From: an uncultured Oscillospiraceae bacterium
Lineage (GTDB): Bacteria; Bacillota; Clostridia; Oscillospirales; Oscillospiraceae
DNA: 49,411 nt
Assembly: GCA_934589145.1 (NCBI GenBank)
Contig: CAKTNW010000015.1
Span: 1-49,411, forward strand
Reading direction: 5' to 3'
Position numbers and translations under genes: made by a program. Every line of letters begins with the position of its first letter. The first letter of the stretch is position 1. The notes below the pieces were generated by a model. It did no database searches, had not been told where the DNA came from, and saw only the letters and a program-made list of their open reading frames with translations. Positions 7,809-15,600 of the stretch are shown one piece after another.

Positions 7809-8468
7809 ATGGAACTGAAAGACATCCTCAGCCGCGTGGATCATACGCTGCTGAGCCAGAGCGCCACCTGGGCGGAGATCAAGGCCATCTGCGACGACGG
7901 CGTCAAGTACGGCTGCGCCAGCGTGTGCATCCCCGCCAGCTATGTGAAGCAGGCGGCGGAGTATGTGGCGGGCAAGATCGCCGTCTGCACCGTCATCGGT
8001 TTCCCCAACGGCTATGACACCACCGCTGCCAAGTGCTTCGAGGCGGCCGACGCCGTGAAGAACGGCGCGTCCGAGATCGACATGGTCATCAACATCGGCT
8101 GGGTCAAGGACGGCCTGTACGACCGGGTGCTGGACGAGATCCGGCAGGTGAAGGCCGCCTGCGCGGGCAAGCTGCTGAAGGTGATCATCGAGACCTGCAT
8201 GCTGACCGACGCCGAGAAGATCGAGATGTGCCGCGTGGTCAGCGAGTCCGGCGCGGACTACATCAAGACCTCCACCGGCTTTGGCGGAGGCGGCGCTACC
8301 CGCGAGGATGTGGCCCTGTTCAAGGCACACGTTGCCCCTCATGTGAAGATCAAGGCCGCCGGCGGCATCGCCAATTTGCAGGATGCCGAGGATTTCGTCG
8401 CTCTGGGCGCCGACCGTCTGGGCACCAGCCGTATCGTCAAGGCCGTGAAGGCCATGGAACAGAAATAA
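7809..8468 (+). CDS. deoC: Deoxyribose-phosphate aldolase
   Basis: This encodes a 219-residue class I aldolase of the usual length. It cleaves 2-deoxyribose-5-phosphate to glyceraldehyde-3-phosphate and acetaldehyde in the cytoplasm, the last step of deoxynucleoside breakdown. Key motifs are VDHTLL near the start, [11 protein letters not shown] (catalytic Asp), the Schiff-base lysine in [14 protein letters not shown], and VKIKAAGGI. The ATG at 7809 follows GAAAGGAGC; in-frame upstream codons lie before the promoter and are excluded. The purine nucleoside phosphorylase gene follows after 13 bases with its own AAGGAGG, so the pair forms an operon. Confidence 0.96.
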   Translation: MELKDILSRVDHTLLSQSATWAEIKAICDDGVKYGCASVCIPASYVKQAAEYVAGKIAVCTVIGFPNGYDTTAAKCFEAADAVKNGASEIDMVINIGWVKDGLYDRVLDEIRQVKAACAGKLLKVIIETCMLTDAEKIEMCRVVSESGADYIKTSTGFGGGGATREDVALFKAHVAPHVKIKAAGGIANLQDAEDFVALGADRLGTSRIVKAVKAMEQK

Positions 8469-8481
8469 GGAGGAACTGACT

Positions 8482-9198
8482 ATGCCTACCCCCCATAATA
8501 ACGCCGTCAAGGGCGATTTCGCCAAGACCGTACTGATGCCCGGCGACCCCTTGCGGGCCAAATTCATCGCCGAGACCTTCCTGACCGACCCCAAGCTGGT
8601 GAACAACGTCCGCGGCGTGCAGGGCTACACCGGCACCTACAAGGGTGTTCCCGTCTCCGTTATGGCCAGCGGCATGGGCATGCCCTCCATCGGCATCTAT
8701 TCCTATGAGCTGTATACCCAGTACGACGTGGAGAACATCATCCGTGTGGGCAGCGCCGGTGCCATGCGGGCCGACCTGGAGCTGGGCAGCGTGGTGGCCG
8801 GACAGGGCGCCTGCACCAACTCCAATTTCGCCGACCAGTACGAGCTGGGCGGCAGCTTCGCCCCTATCTGCGACTTCGACCTGCTGATGGCCGCCGTGGA
8901 GAGCGCCAAGGAGCTGGGCGTGAAGATGCCCGTGGGCAACCTGTACTCCTCCGATACCTTCTATGACGCCGCGCTGCGCAACATGCGCTACGCCAAGATG
9001 GGCGTCATGGCCGTGGAGATGGAGGCCGCCGCCCTGTACTGCACCGCCGCCTATACCGGCAAGCGGGCGCTAGCCATCTGCTCTATCTCCGACAATCTCA
9101 TTACCGGCGAGGAATTGTCCGCCGATGAGAGACAGACTACCTTCACCAACATGATGAAGATCGCCCTGGAGATCGCGGTAAAAATGGACAAACAGTAA
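8482..9198 (+). CDS. deoD: Purine-nucleoside phosphorylase, DeoD type
   Basis: This encodes a 238-residue enzyme of the hexameric NP-I family, matching the standard length. It splits purine (deoxy)nucleosides with phosphate into base and (deoxy)ribose-1-phosphate. Motifs include TVLMPGDPLRAKFIAE (phosphate loop), VSVMASGMGMPSIGIYSYEL, IRVGSAGAM and AVEMEAAALY (ribose-binding Glu-Met-Glu), with SDNL near the end supplying the catalytic Asp. Together with DeoC (and a phosphopentomutase not in this window) it feeds deoxyribose to central metabolism. A long hairpin follows and separates it from the transporter operon. Confidence 0.97.
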   Translation: MPTPHNNAVKGDFAKTVLMPGDPLRAKFIAETFLTDPKLVNNVRGVQGYTGTYKGVPVSVMASGMGMPSIGIYSYELYTQYDVENIIRVGSAGAMRADLELGSVVAGQGACTNSNFADQYELGGSFAPICDFDLLMAAVESAKELGVKMPVGNLYSSDTFYDAALRNMRYAKMGVMAVEMEAAALYCTAAYTGKRALAICSISDNLITGEELSADERQTTFTNMMKIALEIAVKMDKQ

Positions 9199-9205
9199 AT
9201 AATCT

Positions 9206-9256
9206 GTAAGAAGCGGGCTTTTGTGCGCCATAAACGCACAAAAGCCCGCTTCTTAC
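9206..9256 (+). terminator. 22-bp perfect hairpin after deoD
   Basis: The arms 9206-9227 and 9235-9256 (GTAAGAAGCGGGC... and its complement) pair perfectly around a 7-base loop. There is no T-run after the stem, so it could also act as a stability hairpin. A promoter follows within 21 bases. Confidence 0.7.
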
Positions 9257-9276
9257 GGAACTCAGGAAAATAAGAC

Positions 9277-9305
9277 TTGCTTTTACCGTAAGCACCTGTT
9301 AGAAT
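9277..9305 (+). promoter_or_regulatory. Promoter of the nucleoside-binding lipoprotein gene
   Basis: TTGCTT (9277-9282), 17 bases, TAGAAT (9300-9305). The short leader that follows has two small hairpins: GTATGGC-GATAAA-GCCATAC and TTCCTGTT-ATA-type AACAGGAA. Confidence 0.75.
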
Positions 9306-9385
9306 AACGGTGTATGGCGATAAAGCCATACGATACTTTTCCTGTTCATAACAGGAACAAATATTGAGAAAGGTAGATTAAGCAC

Positions 9386-10603
9386 ATGAAAAAGTTTCTT
9401 GCTCTGATTCTGGCTCTGGTCATGGCGCTGTCCCTGGTCGCTTGCGGCGGTGACAACACCACCACTGATGACAACCAGAATACCGACGAACCCAACACCA
9501 CCACCGAGTACAAGGTCGCTATGATTACCGACTACGGCGATATCACCGACCAGTCCTTCAACCAGACCACCTATGAGGCCTGCAAGGAGTACTGCGAAGC
9601 CGGCAACATCCCCTTCGAGTATTTCAAGCCGTCCGGCGACAACACCGCTGACCGTGTTGCCATGATCGAGAGCGCGATCGACAAGGGCTACAACATCATC
9701 GTGATGCCCGGCTACGCCTTCGGCGGCGCCATTGTTGAGGCTGCTCCCAAGTACAAGGATGTCAAGTTCGTGGCTCTGGACGTCTCCAAGGGTGACTATC
9801 TGGAAGCCGGTGTCGGCGCTGCCGGCGAGAAGTATGACTACAATCCCGACAACTGGGATCTGTCCAAGTATGCTGACCTGAGCAACGTGTACACCATGAT
9901 CTACAAGGAAGAGCTGTGCGGCTACATGGCCGGCTACGCTACCGTGAAGATGGGCTACACCAAGCTGGGCTATGCCGGTGGTATGGCGGTTCCCGCTGTT
10001 ATCCGCTATGGCTATGGCTTCGTGCAGGGCGCCAACGCTGCCGCCAAGGAGATGGGCGTTGATGTCGAGCTGAAGTACATCTATACCAACACCTTCTCTC
10101 CCGATGCCAGCATCACTGCTGCTATGGATACCTGGTACACTGACGGCACCGAGGTCGTGTTCGCCTGCGGCGGCGGTATCTATGTCTCCATTGCCGAGGC
10201 CGCCAAGAAGGCCGATGGCAAGATCGTCGGCGTTGACGTCGATCAGGCTCCCATCATTGACGCTCTGGCCAACGAGGGCACCACCATCACCTCCGCTATG
10301 AAGGGCCTGGCCGCCTCCACCAAGGCTGCTCTGAAGGGCATCATCGAGGATGGCAAGTGGGACGAGCTGGCTGGCAAGATCGACGATCTGGGCCTGGTTT
10401 CCGGCACCGATCTGGAAGCCAACTATGTTGGTATCCCCACCGGTGAGGGCACCGCATGGAACGACACCTTCACTACCGAGGATTACGCCGCTCTGGTGGC
10501 CTCCCTGTTCGATGGCACCATCACCGTCAGCAACGACACCACCAAGGCTCCCGCTGACTTCGCCACCGATATCACTCTGACCGACCTGGGCACCCTGAAC
10601 TAA
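9386..10603 (+). CDS. BMP-family nucleoside-binding lipoprotein of an ABC importer
   Basis: This encodes a 405-residue lipoprotein. The signal sequence ends in LVAC (Cys20), then comes an acidic, Thr-rich linker and a PnrA/BmpA-type binding domain from about residue 45 (YKVAMITDYGDITDQSFNQ). Further motifs are VAMIESAIDKGYNIIVMPG, VYTMIYKEELCGYMAGYATVKMG (split here by its GY centre) and VVFACGGGIYVSIAEAA, which line the nucleoside cleft in the family. It captures purine nucleosides outside the membrane for the ABC proteins encoded just downstream. It has its own promoter and terminator, as expected for a binding protein made in excess. Many codons end in T, unlike the neighbours, which fits high expression. 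Confidence 0.93.
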   Translation: MKKFLALILALVMALSLVACGGDNTTTDDNQNTDEPNTTTEYKVAMITDYGDITDQSFNQTTYEACKEYCEAGNIPFEYFKPSGDNTADRVAMIESAIDKGYNIIVMPGYAFGGAIVEAAPKYKDVKFVALDVSKGDYLEAGVGAAGEKYDYNPDNWDLSKYADLSNVYTMIYKEELCGYMAGYATVKMGYTKLGYAGGMAVPAVIRYGYGFVQGANAAAKEMGVDVELKYIYTNTFSPDASITAAMDTWYTDGTEVVFACGGGIYVSIAEAAKKADGKIVGVDVDQAPIIDALANEGTTITSAMKGLAASTKAALKGIIEDGKWDELAGKIDDLGLVSGTDLEANYVGIPTGEGTAWNDTFTTEDYAALVASLFDGTITVSNDTTKAPADFATDITLTDLGTLN

Positions 10604-10645
10604 CAGAGTCCCTGTCCGCAGACGCGATACAGGCAATCAAGCAAT

Positions 10646-10681
10646 AAAAAGTACGCAGCCGCAAGGCTGCGTACTTTTTTG
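10646..10681 (+). terminator. Terminator between binding protein and ABC genes
   Basis: GTACGCAGCC/GGCTGCGTAC around a GCAA tetraloop, flanked by A5 and T7. The preceding 30 bases (CCGCAGACGCGA and AATCAA) vaguely resemble the last module of the post-stop element. Confidence 0.9.
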
Positions 10682-10726
10682 TATGCGCCGCAAATGTACT
10701 TTTTTTGCATGTTTCCCAAAAAGGCT

Positions 10727-10755
10727 TTGCTTTACGCCGCCGGTTATAGTATACT
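10727..10755 (+). promoter_or_regulatory. Promoter of the nucleoside ABC ATPase-permease operon
   Basis: TTGCTT (10727-10732), 17 bases, TATACT (10750-10755). A second possible -10, TATAGT, overlaps at 10745-10750. Confidence 0.8.
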
Positions 10756-10835
10756 ATTCTTATTAATCTGTGGTTTCCGTCCCCGCATACAGCGAAACGC
10801 GGCGGGCCATAAAAACGGAAGGGAGGGCGAAACAC

Positions 10836-12374
10836 TTGGAATCACCGTATGCCATTGAAATGCTGCACATCACGAAACGGTTCCCGGGTATCATCGCCAA
10901 CGACGACATCACGCTTCAGTTAAAGAAGGGTGAGATCCACGCCCTGCTGGGCGAAAACGGCGCGGGCAAGTCCACGCTGATGAGCGTGCTGTTCGGCCTG
11001 TACCAGGCCGAGGAGGGCGTCATCAAAAAGGACGGCGTGGAGGTATCCATCAAGGATCCCAACGACGCCAACGCCCTGGGCATCGGCATGGTGCACCAGC
11101 ACTTCAAGCTGGTGGAATGCTTCACCGTGCTGGACAACATCATCATGGGCGTCGAGCCCACAAAGCACGGCCTCCTGCAGAAGAAGGAGGCCCGGGAAAA
11201 GGTGCTGGCCCTCAGCGAGAAATATGGCCTGCAGATCGACCCCGATGCCCTGATCGAGGACATCACCGTGGGTATGCAGCAGCGCACCGAGATCCTGAAG
11301 ATGCTCTATCGCGATAACGAGATCCTGATCTTCGACGAGCCCACCGCCGTGCTGACCCCCCAGGAGATCGACGAGCTGATGCAGATCATGAAGAACCTGG
11401 CGGCCGAGGGCAAGTCCATTCTCTTCATCTCCCACAAGCTCAACGAGATCATGGCCGTGGCCGACCGCTGTACCGTCCTGCGCAAGGGCAAGTACATCGG
11501 CACCGTAGAGACCAGGAACACCACCATCGAGGAGCTGTCCTCCATGATGGTGGGCCGCGACGTCAGCTTCCATGTAGAGAAAAAGCCCTGCCAGCCCGGC
11601 GACGTGGTGCTGGACGTAGAGCACATGACCGTGGCCAGCAAGGCACATAAGAACAACGCCGTCAAGGACGTGTCCCTGAAGGTGCGCCGGGGCGAGATCG
11701 TCTGCATCGCCGGTATCGACGGCAACGGCCAGACGGAGTTCGTCTATGGCCTCACCGGCCTGGAGCCGCTGGTAAGCGGCAAGATCAGCCTCTGCGGCAA
11801 GGATATCACCCACGCCAACATCCGCCACCGGAATACCATGGGTATGTCCCATATTCCCGAGGATCGCCATAAGCACGGCCTGGTGCTGGATTACAGCCTG
11901 GAGGACAACCTGGTGCTCCAGCGGTACTTTGAGCCGGAGTTCACCAGTAAGGCGGGCTTCCTGCGCCGGGACAACATCCGCAAGTACGCGGAAAAGCTCA
12001 TCGGCCAGTACGACGTCCGCAGCGGACAGGGCCCCATTACCGCTGCCCGCAGCATGTCCGGCGGCAACCAGCAGAAGGCCATCGTGGCCCGCGAGATCGA
12101 TAAGGATCCCGAGCTGCTGGTGGCAGTCCAGCCCACCCGCGGCCTGGACGTGGGCGCCATCGAGTATATCCACAAGCAGTTGGTGGCCCAGCGTGACGCG
12201 GGCAAGGCCGTGCTGCTGGTTTCCCTGGAGCTGGACGAGGTCATGGACGTGCCCGACCGCATCCTTGTTATGTACGAGGGTGAGATCGTGGGCGAGCTTG
12301 ACCCGAAAAAGACCACCCAGGAGGAGCTGGGCCTCTACATGGCAGGCGCCAAGAGAGATGAGGTGAAGGCATGA
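10836..12374 (+). CDS. nupA: Nucleoside ABC transporter ATP-binding protein (tandem ATPase domains)
   Basis: This encodes a 512-residue protein. It starts with TTG at 10836, chosen because GGAAGGGAGGG lies nine bases upstream and the promoter excludes earlier codons. There are two ABC domains in sugar-importer style. The first (about residues 5-235) has Walker A GENGAGKS, a Q-loop in MVHQHFK, signature VGMQQRTEILKML and Walker B LIFDEPTAVL. The second (about 255-505) has the degenerate Walker A GIDGNGQTE, signature MSGGNQQKAIVARE and Walker B LLVAVQPTRGLDVG. This split of one good and one altered site is typical of YufO/RbsA-like proteins. The stop overlaps the permease start by ATGA. Confidence 0.93.
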   Translation: MESPYAIEMLHITKRFPGIIANDDITLQLKKGEIHALLGENGAGKSTLMSVLFGLYQAEEGVIKKDGVEVSIKDPNDANALGIGMVHQHFKLVECFTVLDNIIMGVEPTKHGLLQKKEAREKVLALSEKYGLQIDPDALIEDITVGMQQRTEILKMLYRDNEILIFDEPTAVLTPQEIDELMQIMKNLAAEGKSILFISHKLNEIMAVADRCTVLRKGKYIGTVETRNTTIEELSSMMVGRDVSFHVEKKPCQPGDVVLDVEHMTVASKAHKNNAVKDVSLKVRRGEIVCIAGIDGNGQTEFVYGLTGLEPLVSGKISLCGKDITHANIRHRNTMGMSHIPEDRHKHGLVLDYSLEDNLVLQRYFEPEFTSKAGFLRRDNIRKYAEKLIGQYDVRSGQGPITAARSMSGGNQQKAIVAREIDKDPELLVAVQPTRGLDVGAIEYIHKQLVAQRDAGKAVLLVSLELDEVMDVPDRILVMYEGEIVGELDPKKTTQEELGLYMAGAKRDEVKA

Positions 12375-13519
12375 AGAAAAACATCCTCAAGAATAACGGC
12401 GTCCAGTCGCTGCTGGCATCACTGCTGTGTATCGTGCTGGGCCTGCTGATCGGCTACATCGTGCTGCTGTTCATCAATCCCACCGGCGCGGGCGAGGCCA
12501 TCATGACGGTCATCAAGAACTTCCTGACCTATAACCGGGCGGACACCCAGATGAAATACTTCGGCAACACCCTGGTCAAGACCGCGCCGCTGCTGATGTG
12601 CGCCCTGTCCATCCTGTTCGCCTATAAGGTGGGCCTGTTCAACATCGGCGCCTCCGGCCAGTATACCGCGGGCGCCTGTGCCGCCCTGTACGCGGCGCTC
12701 CAGTGGCACTGGAGCTGGCTGCCCTGCATGCTGCTGGCCATCGCCGCCGGCTGCGTCATGGGCGCCATTGTGGGCCTGCTGAAGGCTTACTGCAACGTCA
12801 ACGAGGTCATCAGCGGCATCATGCTGAACTGGATCATGCTGTATACCACCAATATGATCCTGACCAATGTCAAAGAGGCCACCAGCCCCTACACCGTGCA
12901 GATGCGCAGCTCCGGCACTGCCGCGCTGCTGCCCACGCTGGGCCTGGACAAGCTGTTCAACGACAACGGCTATGTGACCCTGGCGATCCCCCTGGCCATT
13001 CTGCTGGCCATCGTGGTGGACGTGGTGCTGAACAAGACCCGCTTCGGCTACGAGCTGCGTGCCACCGGCAATAACAAGTTTGCCGCCAAGTACTGCGGCA
13101 TGGCGGAAAAGCGCAACATCATCCTGACGCTGGTGATCGCCGGCGCGCTGTCCGGCCTGGGCGCTTCTCTGCTGTATCAGAGCGGTTATGAGCAGTGGCA
13201 GGTGACGGCATCCGCCGTGCCCGCCATGGGCTTCAACGGCATCGCCGCCACGTTCCTGGGCGGCCTGAACCCCATAGGCACCATCTTTGCCTCCTTCTTC
13301 ATCCAGCACATCACCTCCGGCGGCGCGTATGTGGATAAGACCATGTACTGTTCGCAGATCTCCGATCTGATCTCCGCCATCATCATCTATCTGTGCGGTT
13401 TCGTGCTGTTCATGAAGTACGCCATGAATTCCGCCATTGCCAAGCGTGAAGAAAAGGCCATCCAGAAGGCCAGGGCGGCAGAGGAAGCCTCTGCCAAGCA
13501 GGAAGGAGGCGATCAGTAA
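12371..13519 (+). CDS. nupP: Nucleoside ABC transporter permease 1
   Basis: This encodes a 382-residue membrane protein of the BPD_transp_2 family (YufP-like). About nine to ten hydrophobic segments are visible, with family motifs NTLVKTAPLLMCALSILFAYKVG (the conserved TAP-L-LTGL position), FNIGASGQYTAGA and GFNGIAATFLGGLNPIG. The long first periplasmic loop after residue 40 and the charged C-terminal tail (KREEKAIQKARAAEE) fit this subunit. It forms the membrane channel with the second permease. It overlaps the ATPase gene upstream and the next permease downstream (TAATG), so translation is coupled. Confidence 0.92.
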   Translation: MKKNILKNNGVQSLLASLLCIVLGLLIGYIVLLFINPTGAGEAIMTVIKNFLTYNRADTQMKYFGNTLVKTAPLLMCALSILFAYKVGLFNIGASGQYTAGACAALYAALQWHWSWLPCMLLAIAAGCVMGAIVGLLKAYCNVNEVISGIMLNWIMLYTTNMILTNVKEATSPYTVQMRSSGTAALLPTLGLDKLFNDNGYVTLAIPLAILLAIVVDVVLNKTRFGYELRATGNNKFAAKYCGMAEKRNIILTLVIAGALSGLGASLLYQSGYEQWQVTASAVPAMGFNGIAATFLGGLNPIGTIFASFFIQHITSGGAYVDKTMYCSQISDLISAIIIYLCGFVLFMKYAMNSAIAKREEKAIQKARAAEEASAKQEGGDQ

Positions 13520-14457
13520 TGGTACTGCTGCTGCAATATACATTGATCTTCGCCTCTGTGCTGATGCTGGTGGCCCTGGGCGGCTGCTTCTCCGAGCATT
13601 CCGGCGTCATCAACCTGGGCCTGGAGGGCATCATGGTCATCGGCGCCCTGGGCGGCGCGCTGGCCATGCGGTATATGGCGAATCTGCCGCCGTTCCTGAT
13701 GGTGGTCGTGGTGCTGCTGTGCGCCATCGCCGCCGGTGTGGTCTATTCTGCGCTGCTGGCCGTGGCCTGTATCAACTTCAAGGCTGACCAGACCATCGTG
13801 GGCACGGCCCTGAACCTGCTGGGCACCGCCGGTGCCACCGTCATCGTCAAGGCCATCAACACCGCCGCCAATCCCGACGATGTGTCCTCTGCCATCCAGT
13901 ATGTGGAGCAGAAGAAGGCCTTTATCGCCCGCTGGGGCAGCTTTGAGTTCAACTGGTTTATGGTCATTGCCGTGGTGATCCTTGTGGCGGCCTATGTGGT
14001 GCTGTATAAGACCCGCTTCGGCCTGCGCCTCATGGCCTGCGGCGAGCATCCCCAGGCGGCGGACTCCGTGGGCATCAACGTGTATAAGATGCGCTGGGCC
14101 GGCGTGCTGATCTCCGGCATGCTGGGCGGCTTAGGCGGTATCTGCTACATCCTGGCCGGCGTCAGCGAGTGGCGGTTCGAGACCGGCGTGTCCGGCTTCG
14201 GCTTCCTGGCTCTGGCGGTCATGATCTTCGGCCAGTGGAAGCCCACCCGCATCGCCCTGGCGGCGCTGCTGTTCGGTGCGTTCCGCGCCTTGTCCAACGT
14301 GTACTTCGGGTTTGACTTCCTGATGGCGCTGAATATCCCCGGCCCCGTTTACAACATGATGCCCTACATCATCTCCCTAATCGTGCTGGCCTTCACCTCC
14401 AAGAAGTCTCGCGCTCCCAAGGCAGAGGGTATCCCCTACGACAAGGGCCAGCGATGA
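13519..14457 (+). CDS. nupQ: Nucleoside ABC transporter permease 2
   Basis: This encodes a 312-residue BPD_transp_2 permease (YufQ-like) with about eight to nine hydrophobic helices. It carries LVALGGCFSEHSGVINLGLEG (the conserved SE-x-G-V-x-NIG-LEG stretch), DQTIVGTALNLL, and the late GFGFLALAVMIFGQWKP. Its start overlaps the preceding stop, and it is the last gene of the transporter operon, followed by a terminator. Together with the binding protein and ATPase it completes a full BMP-type importer of nucleosides that would supply DeoD and DeoC encoded upstream. Confidence 0.92.
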   Translation: MVLLLQYTLIFASVLMLVALGGCFSEHSGVINLGLEGIMVIGALGGALAMRYMANLPPFLMVVVVLLCAIAAGVVYSALLAVACINFKADQTIVGTALNLLGTAGATVIVKAINTAANPDDVSSAIQYVEQKKAFIARWGSFEFNWFMVIAVVILVAAYVVLYKTRFGLRLMACGEHPQAADSVGINVYKMRWAGVLISGMLGGLGGICYILAGVSEWRFETGVSGFGFLALAVMIFGQWKPTRIALAALLFGAFRALSNVYFGFDFLMALNIPGPVYNMMPYIISLIVLAFTSKKSRAPKAEGIPYDKGQR

Positions 14458-14470
14458 TCTGCTTGATCAA

Positions 14471-14504
14471 AAAAGACACGGGTGCCATGCATCCGTGTCT
14501 TTTT
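14471..14504 (+). terminator. Terminator of the nucleoside importer operon
   Basis: AAAAGACACGG pairs with CCGTGTCTTTT around an 11-base loop, and the run continues TTATAATT. Confidence 0.85.
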
Positions 14505-14514
14505 ATAATTTTCC

Positions 14515-14543
14515 TTTACAAACCGTATAACAGCATGTATAAT
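14515..14543 (+). promoter_or_regulatory. Promoter of the XRE regulator gene
   Basis: TTTACA (14515-14520), 17 bases, TATAAT (14538-14543). The start codon is 48 bases downstream. Confidence 0.8.
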
Positions 14544-14591
14544 TTACACGTTGTATTCAAATAGAGAGAAGAAACAGGGTGAGAGAGAAAC

Positions 14592-15245
14592 ATGGCAACT
14601 GATTTTTCACGCACGCTGTCCCTGCTGCGGCAGGAGGCGGGCATCTCCCAGCGGAAGGCCGCTGCCGCGCTGGGTATCTCCCAAGCGCTGCTGAGCCACT
14701 ATGAGAACGGCATCCGGGAGCCGGGCCTGGCCTTTGTGACGAAGGTGTGCGATTTCTATCACGTCTCGGCGGACTATTTGCTGGGCCGTACCGCCAGCCG
14801 GGACGGCAGCATCATTGAGGCGGCGGAGCTGTACGACGCCAGCGACGAGAAGGGGACGCTGAAGGGCAGCATTCTGGCCACGCTGCAGAAGAAGCTGGTG
14901 GTGAACACCACCGGTGTGCTGTTCGACCTGCTGGGTAAATGCGGCGACCGGACGGCCATCACCGCTGCGGGCGACTGTCTCAGCACGGTGCTTTACACGC
15001 TGCTGCGGCATTTCTATCGCCGGGGCGGCGGCAATGAGGACTTTTTTGCCACAGACGCGGTGGATTTTGACGCGGGAGCGGTGGACGCCGCCATGCTGCG
15101 CAGCCGCGCCGCCTACCTGCGGGCGCTGTCGGCGGCGGAGAAGCTGCCGGAGCTGACCTCCGACGATCTGACTGCCGCGCCAGGGTTGGGCCAAAGCACC
15201 GCCCAGGTGATCCACAACGTGGACGAGCTGGCCGGACGGCAGTAA
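14592..15245 (+). CDS. XRE-family transcriptional regulator with helical C-terminal domain
   Basis: This encodes a 217-residue protein. An N-terminal Cro/C1 HTH occupies about residues 6-62, with turn-recognition segment ISQRKAAAALGISQALLSHYENG and the closing FYHVSADYLLGRT. The remaining 150 residues are helical and without recognisable sensor motif (for example ILATLQKKLVVNTTGVLFDLL and a late LRALSAAEKLPELTSDDLT). The ATG lies after GAGAGAGAAAC, a modest ribosome site. It is monocistronic, between a terminator and the long spacer before lepA. Its targets are not visible here. Confidence 0.85.
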   Translation: MATDFSRTLSLLRQEAGISQRKAAAALGISQALLSHYENGIREPGLAFVTKVCDFYHVSADYLLGRTASRDGSIIEAAELYDASDEKGTLKGSILATLQKKLVVNTTGVLFDLLGKCGDRTAITAAGDCLSTVLYTLLRHFYRRGGGNEDFFATDAVDFDAGAVDAAMLRSRAAYLRALSAAEKLPELTSDDLTAAPGLGQSTAQVIHNVDELAGRQ

Positions 15246-15600
15246 GTGCGATCCCGCAGGGCGGGGTGAACACATGCCGATGCGAACACCGCAACGGCGT
15301 CTATCGTCGCAATCGTGAGCGGCAGCGGCGCAAGAGGAAAGACGATTCGTCATGCGCCGCGATACCAACTGTGCTCTGTGAACGCGTGGTACAAGGCACC
15401 AATGAAAACCAGAGTATAGCGTGGGCGGATTCTTAAACCGCAGGTTTAAGCTGTCCTTTTGGTCACTTTTGGGACAGCGGCCAAAAGTGACTCGCGCCGG
15501 GGCGCGAAACACTCCAAACCGGGACGCTGAGATATTTACCCCTACGCCCGGTAAATGAAAACACCCGATATCGACACTTCCCCAAGGAGGCTTTTATTAT
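15246..15600. other. 355-bp spacer before lepA with several palindromes
   Basis: No gene is supported. The left part begins CGCAGGGCGGGGTGAACACA, reminiscent of the GTAGGGCGG repeat family. Three exact inverted repeats follow: CTTAAACC-GCA-GGTTTAAG (15432-15450), GTCACTTTTGG (15462-15472) with CCAAAAGTGAC (15481-15491), and TCGCGCC-GG-GGCGCGA (15492-15507). AAGGAGG (15583-15589) is the lepA ribosome site. The lepA promoter could not be placed with confidence. Confidence 0.5.

Noticed and set aside
9306..9385. Purine riboswitch before the nucleoside-binding protein gene
   Set aside because: Only two short hairpins are present, and the conserved purine aptamer core sequences are not visible.
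10609..10640. A further copy of the post-stop element after the nucleoside-binding protein gene
   Set aside because: Only about 20 scattered bases agree (CCGCAGACGCGA, AATCAA); too little to call a copy.
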